From: Euborellia annulipes
Taxonomy: Eukaryota > Arthropoda > Insecta > Dermaptera > Anisolabididae
Length of the DNA stretch: 64,000 bases
Direction: 5' to 3'
NCBI GenBank assembly: GCA_023213315.1
Contig: JAKCPI010012623.1
Location: forward strand, 1 to 64,000
Shown: piece by piece, positions 56,858 to 64,000 of the stretch
Layout: each line of letters starts with the position of its first letter
How positions within the stretch are numbered: the stretch's first letter is position 1
Notes under the pieces: model-generated
What the model was told of the DNA's origin: nothing
Seen by the model: only the letters and a program-made list of their open reading frames with translations
Databases searched by the model: none
Program-made: the position numbers and the translations under genes

Positions 56858-57035
56858 GAATATTTTTAATTCAAATAAACGAAAAAGTTTGGTACCGCCG
56901 AGAGTTGCACCACGGATCTGCACTCAGCAGCGGTACTGTGGTTCAGTAGTAGCCAAGTACATTCTAAGTAGGTCTACATATCAGAAACTCTTGGGGGTAC
57001 CTACCTTTTTCGCTTATTTGAATTAATAAATATTC
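56858..57035. mobile_element. palindromic element with structured centre
   Basis: GAATATTTTTAATTCAAAT/AAACGAAAAAGTTTGGTACC pairs with the complement at 56996-57035 (GGTACCTACCTTTTTCGC, then TTATTTGAATTAATAAATATTC). The centre GCCGAGAGTTGCACCACGG ... CAGCAGCGGTACTG is GC-richer and may be tRNA-like. Confidence 0.6.
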
Positions 57036-57159
57036 AGTTAAGTTATATGTTTTTCATTATATTGATTTTTAATTTCAAATGAACTTATTAGTTTTTTTTT
57101 GTTTGATTATATGGATTTAATAATAACTAAATATTATAGACACATTAATAATTAATTAA

Positions 57160-57615
57160 AAAAAGAGAGAAAGCGAGGAAGCGAATTCAGACAGCAGAGA
57201 CGCGCGCATCGCTAGCAAGTTGGGAGAATTAATTGCAAGAGGATTATTCCAATTAGCGAAGAGTGGAAAGCGAATAAGAAGGAGTCACACATATACATAT
57301 ACCAAATTCCAAATATATATGTGTGTGTAGAGATAGGAAGGGGGGGGGGGAGAGAGAGAGAGAGTTAAACTTACTAGCACACGGTCTTAAGGTTTAAAGT
57401 CAACACAAACATTTGGGTTGGGGTTGACTTGGTTGGCGGTGTCTCTTTTTTGCCACAGAAAAGACGACGTAGATGTCGGCGTCGACGACGAAACACTTTG
57501 CATATCGCGGTGATGGTGAAATTACCAAACGGCTTGAAGGAAGGGGGCGAGCTTTTTGTCAGCTTTGAACAATACCTGACTGGCTGGCAATGGGAAACCG
57601 CAAAAAATTAACAAA
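57160..57615. promoter_or_regulatory. regulatory-like island with homeodomain, POU and SOX words
   Basis: GAGGATTATTCCAATTAGC (Otx/homeodomain-like), a purine tract, then CACTTTGCATATCGCGG (POU-like), GCTTTGAACAATACC (TCF/SOX-like) and GGGAAACCGCAAA (Runx-like). The open frame through it lacks an ATG start and any domain. Confidence 0.35.
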
Positions 57616-58201
57616 CACATACAAATATTCAACGTCAGTCATTCTAATGAAGAAATAAATGAAAAATAAAGCTGTTTAAGCTATCGGAAGTAAAAAAATA
57701 AAATAATAATAATAATAATAGTAGAAGAATTTTGATAAATTCTTTTAATTATGAGAATAGACGACACTAAATGATTTTCTTATTATAGATTCAATCAAAG
57801 CATGCGAAATTGTTAAATATTCTTAGAATTTAACATCTTATCAGGAACAGTCAATTAATCGAAATTAGTGGTTGCCTATCTTCTAGTAAGCAAAAAAAGA
57901 AGGAATTACTACAATCCTTGTTAGTTCCTCTAGAATTAATAAATTTTAAGAAAAATTCTCTTCATTGGCTTACAAATACTATAATATATGGATAGAATCT
58001 TTCAAGTCACACAATAAATAATTTTCTCGAATTAAAAAAAAAAATTATCTTACATTTTTTTTCAACATATAGGCCTATATGAAAACCATATGTATACATA
58101 TGGTTTGGCTCTAGGTTCAATCACATCCTACTTTTTTATATTATGATTTTTGAGCTGATATATTATATAACTATATATTGTAGCCGTGATTATCTTAAAT
58201 A

Positions 58202-58452
58202 AGTGTTTCTAAAGCGGAGTCAAAAAAAATTCCAAGACATATGCAGCCAAAATTATTTTTTTTATTGTCTCGTTCCAGGCTGACGTTTCGGCCAGGGATC
58301 ATTCTTTCGTTGTCCTTATGAGCGCGCTCCGTTCATGCGAATGTGTAGTGTGTCGCTGAAATTTTAAAATTCATTTTATATATTTTACAATACAATAACT
58401 TTAAAAAGGAGGAACTTGGCCCAAAAAAAGGTTAGGAAACACTGGATTATGG
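58202..58452. mobile_element. hAT remnant carrying a foldback fragment
   Basis: AGTGTTTCTAAAGCGGAGTC at the left; on the minus strand of the right end CAGTGTTTCCTAACC with TTTTTTTGGGCCAAG, a common hAT terminus. Inside, 58270-58310 holds GACGTTTCGGCCAGGG, a diverged foldback core. Confidence 0.5.
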
Positions 58453-58879
58453 GGGGGGGGGGGGCGCAAGTTAGACACTTGCCACAGGTGCTTCATACCC
58501 TTGTTACTGCACTGGTGGTGTGTGAGTGTTATAAAAAAAAACTTCAGACTTTATATAGCCTTAGATGCCAAAATTATTTTTTTAATTTTTAATTTTTTTT
58601 TCTTAAATACTTATTAGGTATAAACTTTGTGGGCCTACTTTTTTTTATAATTGTATTGTAGCTCATTTTGTGATTATGAAATGCCTTAGTCGCCTTTGTA
58701 AATGAAGAAAAAAAAAGACTTTTAAATTGAAATTGAATTTTATTAATTAATAACTTTTTAATTAATTGATTATTTTAAAATTCTAAAGACAAAAAGGAAA
58801 ATAAAATCTGTATTATGTTTTATTCAAGTGTATAGTACCAGGGCACGTTTAAATCACAATAACATACATAGGGACAAAT

Positions 58880-59420
58880 GTAGTAGACACATCCATATGC
58901 ATAACCCAAGGCCCTCTGTGCGCCCTCGGAAACCCTCTGACGACACCTTGCAAACCAAACCAAACCAAGAAGAAGAAGCCAACTAAGGTAGGAGGGAAGA
59001 GAGAGAGAGAGAGAAGCCACATTTGTGATTTAAATGCGGAATCGTCTTGTGCTCTCCTCGCTCAAGATTAATTTTCTTTGTTTCTCGTTGTTCCGACGAA
59101 TAGGGGATGGGTTTGTGGGGGGGATGGTAACTCTGATTAGTTCCAGACAACTTGGTTTCTCACTCTCTCTCTCCTTCTAAAGTTATACCTTGAACATTGC
59201 AAGGTGTTACAAGCAAGTGTGCGGTCAAGAGATGTGGAAGGGAGGCATGGTCACCCACTTGGCTGGCCAAGCCCCCCCCCCCCTAGAGTCTAATCTTGTA
59301 AGACCTTGCTGTTCGTTCGTCCGTCCCCCATTCGCTCGATAGATGAGGCTATGTTACCAGGCCACTCTCTCCCACTCTTCACTTCTCCCTTGAGGGTTTC
59401 CTTCTTCGTCTTCAGGTAAA
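58880..59420. promoter_or_regulatory. complex island, possible promoter or exon
   Basis: GC-richer blocks with CCTTGAACATTGCAAGG, GTGTGCGGTCAAG and a C-run (59269-59283). It ends at CTTCGTCTTCAGGTAAAC, which contains a plausible donor (GTAAAC at 59415). No recognisable protein in any frame. Confidence 0.3.
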
Positions 59421-60600
59421 CTAAAGCCAATATATTGGACTCAAAGTTGGCTCATTAAGAAACTTGATAGACTCCTGCATCCGATTCGCAACTTGTTCCT
59501 TCTTACCCCAAAGAACATAATTAAAAAGAAGATATTCACTTGTAAACAAGTTGTATAAAAAATAAATATTGGTAAATTTACTGGGCCCTTTTTATTAGAA
59601 AAAATATATTTGAAGAAACTGAAAATTATAAATAAGAGTTTCTTGAAAAAAGTTTTTAATTAAAAAAAAGGTAAAATAACTGACACTAATTAAGTTGATC
59701 TTTTTTCTTTTGTTAGTTAAAATTTAGAACAGAGGTAACTCTTGCTTTGTAATGTAATTATTCATGTAATTATTTTTTTAATGGAATAATTACATGTAAA
59801 TTCATGGTGGTTCACTCAGTAGTGGTACATAATTATTTATATTATGAATAACCCCTGAAGAATGTGCTGGATAATTTGTATACGTAATATTTATATTTGT
59901 TTATCATTTTTTTTTAAATTTTGCCCTTTCGGCTACTAAGGCCATTTAGGGGTTTCAATGTATTTCATATTTTCATTAGTTGATTGTACTACCGAAGTTC
60001 GATCAACACGCTGATTCCTCGGGATCAACTACCACACCCCTTATTGTTTATCATTTAAAGTCTATATGGCCTAAGATGTCGAAAGGACTTTAAAAAAATC
60101 TGAAGAGTCCATGATAGAAAAGAGTATCAATCTATACACCTACTACTAATTCTTCAATATATTAATTATTTGGTAAAAGAGATATTTCTTTAAGGTCTTC
60201 TAACCACTATTATACTTCCGGAGAAATAATAATGCATGTAAAACAATGATCTAGAGAATATTATTTTTGAAGGATTTTTTTTTTAAATGTTTCTAAGGAA
60301 AAGGAATGAAATAATATCAAAGAGAAGAGGAGAAAACAACGAATTTTATGTAAAAAGATTATATACTCCCTCCTTCCTAAATTAGTTGCTAAATACAGAG
60401 GCCTAATTACATTGATTGGCGCGCCTCGCAGGCACAAGAATTCCCCCCCCCCTCCCGAAAAAAACAATATTTATTATAAACTTATTTTCTTTCTAATTTT
60501 AGTGTTTTTTCTACTTTTCATAAATGTAACATTTATTTTGGTACAAATTTTTTAAAACATTTTGAAACTAGATTTAATTGAGATGTATAGCTGATAATAC
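59421..60600. other. unassigned AT-rich sequence
   Basis: A weak SINE-2-like fragment may lie at 59925-60080 (TTTCGGCTACTAAGGCC and GATGTCGAAAGGAC). Otherwise nothing. Confidence 0.35.
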
Positions 60601-60679
60601 AATTTATTTAAGGTTCAGGAAATCCCAAATGCAGCTAGTCGTTTTGTCAATTTTTATTTAAATATAAAGTGCCAAGGCC

Positions 60680-60711
60680 AACGTTTCGGTAACATATAGG
60701 ACCATCATCAG
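60680..60711 (-). ncRNA. hammerhead-like motif, intact core
   Basis: CTGATGA, T, stem GGT/ACC with loop CCTATATGTT, GAAAC, then GTT. ACGT is self-complementary and the cleavage base would be U. Confidence 0.45.
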
Positions 60712-61040
60712 GGCCAAGCCATTATTATTCCTCTTGGTCATATTGGCCAAAGAAATTATCAATAATACAACAAATTCCTTCTCAGTCCATAATAACACAC
60801 TGTATCTAACAATTTGGTCATTGAATTTGTTGTATTATTGCAATAATCTATATTGCATATTAAAATATCTAACAATTTGGTCATTGAATTTGTTGTATTA
60901 TTGCAATAATACAACAAATTTAATGACCAAATTGTTAGATACAGTGTGTTATTATGGACTGAGAAGGAATTTGTTGTATTATTGATAATTTCTTTGGCCA
61001 ATTTGACCAAGAGGAATAATAAATTGACAATGGCTTGGCC

Positions 61041-61072
61041 CTGATGATGGTCCTATATGTGACTGAAACGTT
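61041..61072 (+). ncRNA. hammerhead-like motif, intact core
   Basis: CTGATGA, T, stem GGTC/GACT (with a G-U pair), GAAAC, GTT. Inverted partner of 60680-60711. Stem II has changed but still pairs. Confidence 0.45.
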
Positions 61073-61377
61073 GGCCCTGGCACTTTATATTTAAATAAAA
61101 ATTGAAAAAAACGACTAGCTGCGTTGCTCATTTGGGATTTCCTGAACTTTAAATAAATTTTGAAACTAATTTGGCACTGATGTAACATTTCGTAAAATAT
61201 TAAATTAAAATAAAAAGAGAGTAGTTTTGAAGATAATATTAATCTCTGAAAAATATTAAAACAGAATTATGAAATAATCAGAAGAAAAATATTAAAATGT
61301 AGCAACTAATTTAGAACAGAGGGAGTATAATTTATTTATTTACACTCACGATTGATTTCTTTAATAATAAATAACAC

Positions 61378-61498
61378 AGACTGCCTGGTGTTCCGAGTTC
61401 GATTCTCCTCCCAAGCGAGAAAAATTTATTTCAATTGAATTGAAAATAAATAGGGATAGGGTCTAAAAGGCCTCTGATGCCAAAAAAAAAAAAAAAAC
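61378..61498 (+). mobile_element. SINE-2, 5'-truncated copy
   Basis: Begins inside the B-box region (GAGTTCGATTCTCC), continues AGCGAGAAAAATTTATTTC and ends TCTGATGCCAAAAAAA. Confidence 0.75.
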
Positions 61499-61699
61499 TA
61501 ACGCCGAATAAGGTATTCTAATGACCGAAATCGATCAATCAGAGTGTAAATAAATTATATGTTGTTTGTATAAGATTGAAATAAAAATATAAAAAAAGAA
61601 GAGATTAGAACAAATTAATTAACTCTATAGGCAAAGTTAAAACGTTTTGTTTTTGAACTTTTAGTCTATTAATGTCGATTTCTAATTAGTCAAACGTCC

Positions 61700-62110
61700 T
61701 CCCCCCCCCCCATCTACAATTCAACCACTACGACTAAAACGATCCACTGGCATGCCAACACACCCTTCACATTCTTTTTTAACTTTTTTTTTTTTTTTCA
61801 ATTTTCCAGGCGATTTATTTACTTCGCGGTTGAGTTTATTCAAATCCTTTTTCTTTTTCTCTTTTTCTTGTGGAGAAAGAGGAAGTGGCATGAAGAGAAA
61901 GATGGAGGAGGCCACTCTGCCAAAGCAGCAAGCAGCGGCCCTTTTCCCCAACCCTTATTTGCCCCAAGGGTCCGTAAACTTGACCCTGGTTACCCCCTGG
62001 TGACCTAGCAGCCATCATTTTTACAGCCAACTTCCCTTTGCTATAATATATATGTCTCTATACACCTGCGAGAAATACTATCCGTCCGGCCCCCTTCACC
62101 TTCTCTCCCG
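61700..62110 (+). promoter_or_regulatory. complex island with a short possible exon
   Basis: GC-richer block. A frame at 61890-62003 encodes a 37-residue peptide beginning MKRKMEEATLPKQQAAAL and ending in VTPW. The composition is protein-like but I recognise no family. A TCCGTAAAC donor-like word lies at 61971. It may be a conserved non-coding element instead. Confidence 0.25.
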
Positions 62111-62245
62111 ATCCCTTATCAATCATTAAAGATTTAAATAAAACAAGAAAAAAAAAAAATCGGACTTTGTTTTTATTTACTATTTATGAGAGATTGTGGT
62201 TCGAAATGTCTATACTAAGATTTTATTATTCTTCAATTATATATG

Positions 62246-62600
62246 AACTGTTTTTACTTTCTCTTACCTCTACATATGTTAATATATAGAGAGAGAAGAA
62301 AGTATTGGATTCATGTCAAAAATTCGATGTCGAGATTTTGATTGATATACACGTTTTGAGGTCCCCTGAATCCAAAAAAGTGGTTTTCGCTACATGGTCT
62401 GTCTGTGTGTCTGTGAACAAAATATCTCAAGAACGAAAAGAGCTAGGAAGTTGAAATTTTATATTTAAGTTAGGTACCCCATGGGACGGGACACGAAGCT
62501 TTTGAACAAAATCGACCAAAGAGTACTAGTACTTTACTGATGCACTTTCTCAGTTTTTTTTTTTAGATTTTCTCAAAATTCGCTCCAACGATTTTTTTTT
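62246..62600 (+). repeat. family N retroposon-like repeat, best copy
   Basis: Starts with the palindromic box (TTTTTACTTTCTCTTACC ... TATAGAGAGAGAAG), then ATTCATGTCAAAAATTCGAT, TTTGAGGTCCCCTGAATCC, a CTGTCTGTGTG tract, AAAACGAAAAGAGC-like and AGTTAGGTACCCCATGGGAC blocks, AGTACTAGTACTTTACTG and TTCTCAAAATTCGC. Confidence 0.8.
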
Positions 62601-63158
62601 AAATTCAAAAATCAATTATTTTTTAGATTCTCTTTAAAATGTATATTCTCATTTTGTCATTGAAATATTCTGAAGACCACTTTACTCTTGTTTTTAGTGT
62701 ATAGATCCACCCAGTGGCATCCTTCAGTAAATGTATCAAGACATATCTTTTTAAATTGTAAATCCATATCATTTTAAATATATTGCAAAGTAATTTATTT
62801 TTAATTATTTTCAAATGAATGCAATTACATCGTGAAAATTCGTGTTTGGCTTTTCGTTAGACGAATCAATCAATCAATCAATCATCATTTTAGATCCAGT
62901 TGGACCCCAATTCAATAAATCAAGCAATCAAGCAGTCGATAGACGGCTGGGGGTCCATTAAGGAGATCCCCACTGGCACTCGAACTCCGAAGTAGCCATT
63001 TAATTATCGAGCAATTAGAAGTGAATTTTCGCTTTTTTTTATTTTATAAAATAAACAAAAATAGTTAATTATACTTTAGGAAAAGATATAGTGATGATGA
63101 ATAGTTTGTGAATTAGTTTTCCTGCTTGGAAAAAGTAGTTGAATATTGAAAATACCAG
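62601..63158. other. unassigned sequence
   Basis: AT-rich. (AATC)n-like CAATCAATCAATCAATC at 62868. No gene. Confidence 0.4.
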
Positions 63159-63159
63159 T

Positions 63160-63370
63160 ATATCTTTTTTTTAATAAGATTTAAACTTTCGACCGTTGTT
63201 TCTCGTTGAAACATTTTGTAAATTAAAATTAAATATACAAATTAAACAAAAACATTATTTGTTTCAAAGGTTTTATTAATTAAAAATTAACACTAGAATT
63301 AGAATGTAATCACTTCTGATGGTGACAAGCAATTGTCAAAATACGTATCAAGTGTTAATTTTTTAATTGG
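63160..63370. mobile_element. foldback family O, diverged single-arm copy
   Basis: TTTCGACCGTTGTTTCTCG, AAATATACAAATTAAAC and GTTTCAAAGGTTTTATT match 43937. A core at 63316-63349 reads CTGATGG and CAAA, so both catalytic segments are mutated. Confidence 0.7.
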
Positions 63371-63785
63371 ACCGTTTATTTTGAAAGTGGTGTAAGTCCA
63401 TTTTCTTTTGTTTCCAGAAAATGAAAGGTCAACATATCTGTTTATTAAAAAATCTATTTACCGACCAATTTTCAATTGTTCAAAACATGGGAATTTTTTA
63501 AGAAATTTACTACTAGCTAGTTATACATAGAAAATTTACATTAATTTAATCATAAATTATGTGATATCTCTTTTTTCTAACCCTTTACTGAAGTCTTTTT
63601 TTTAATAATACTGTATTAAAAGATTTACACAAACGATTTAGTCAAAACATATTTCTAAAAATAAAATACTCTAAGCTTATCCAGAATATAGACCTATTTA
63701 TTATATATTCTCAATCTCGTATTATAAAATAGACTATGTAAAGAATAAATCAGAAAGAAATACGTCTTTTTTAGAATTCTTTTTT
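63371..63785. other. unassigned AT-rich sequence
   Basis: Nothing recognised. Confidence 0.4.
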
Positions 63786-63789
63786 TATT

Positions 63790-64000
63790 TCCATTGTAGG
63801 GTCCATTGATTCTACCTGTGGCGCTTTAGAGAGAGATGGTGGGGATTGCAATGGACGACAGACAAACCCCAGAGGACCTCTAAAATCCGCCCATTTTGCC
63901 CTCCAGGACCCTTAATCTTGCGAATAAAATAATTTCCATTCTAGAGACACACAGCATCGCCGCAAAACCACGTCGCCCCCCCCCTCTCTCTCTCTCTCTG
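63790..64000. promoter_or_regulatory. GC-richer block at the window edge
   Basis: TTTTATTTCCATTGTAGGGT ends in an acceptor-like TAG. GC-richer text follows, with CAGCATCGCCGCAAAACC and a (CT)n tract running off the end. It could be an exon or promoter continuing beyond the window. Confidence 0.25.

Larger units (their letters stand above)
60601..61160. mobile_element. 560-bp foldback with outward hammerhead-like cores
   Basis: Arms run from AATTTATTTAAGGTTCAGG to its complement ending at 61160. They share AAATAAAAATTG, ATAAAGTGCC and GAATTTGTTGTATTATTG words. The centre is TTGTATTATTGCAATAATAC. The left arm has an extra internal duplication. Because of the symmetry both strands encode almost the same short peptide, an artefact. 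Confidence 0.9.

Noticed and set aside
60734..61010. Two nearly identical 83-codon frames on opposite strands
   Set aside because: This is the expected result of the palindrome, not a pair of genes.
10295..61072. Calling the motifs canonical active hammerhead ribozymes
   Set aside because: All have at least one extra base between CTGANGA and stem II, and several have lost core bases, so only hammerhead-like is justified.

Overview
The window is strongly AT-rich eukaryotic DNA without one convincing protein-coding gene. The open frames are short and lie mostly in repeats or simple sequence. tRNA-derived SINEs with target-site duplications, many miniature inverted-repeat transposons, Penelope-like foldbacks and RFX-type X-boxes point to a metazoan. 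My best guess is an arthropod (crustacean or chelicerate), but the sequence alone does not settle this. The window reads as intergenic or deep intronic sequence, perhaps around a developmental gene: short GC-richer islands with recognisable transcription-factor words (CRE, X-box, E2F, homeodomain, POU/SOX) recur every few kilobases.

Layout. 0-4 kb: unidentified AT-rich DNA with a 65-bp tandem repeat. 4.2-4.7 kb: promoter-like island. 5.6-8.35 kb: foldbacks, a SINE with a perfect 13-bp duplication, and a SINE-like copy broken by a hAT-type MITE and a foldback. 10-15 kb: more foldbacks and SINEs, a small palindromic MITE, and a 1.5-kb element built from AATATTGC motifs with CCCAGACAGCC ends. 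15.5-17 kb: a TTA-type MITE and a hAT-type MITE with a perfect 8-bp duplication. 18-19 kb: two GC islands. 20-28 kb: SINEs, a palindrome with Pol III B-box words, a nearly perfect 334-bp hairpin, a retroposon family and an X-box island. 28-42 kb: repeats, the second copy of the TTA-type MITE, a GC island with a NotI site, and a further palindromic MITE. 41.7-44.3 kb: two related foldbacks, one interrupted by a PIF/Harbinger-type MITE. 45-53 kb: a regulatory-like island, a palindromic MITE, a possible decayed coding relic, a pogo/Tigger-like element, a Tc1/mariner-like MITE and a GC-rich hAT-type element inside a SINE. 54-64 kb: a dense run of GC islands, a 560-bp foldback and more retroposons.

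The most interesting system is a set of otherwise different foldback families that share one small motif: CTGANGA, one extra base, a short stem-loop, GAAA, then a self-complementary ACGT or ATACGTAT and a pyrimidine or A. This is the layout of the small hammerhead ribozymes of Penelope-like retroelements, which have almost no stem III and work as dimers. Many copies here are paired in inverted orientation. The extra base before stem II departs from the canonical core, so activity is untested.
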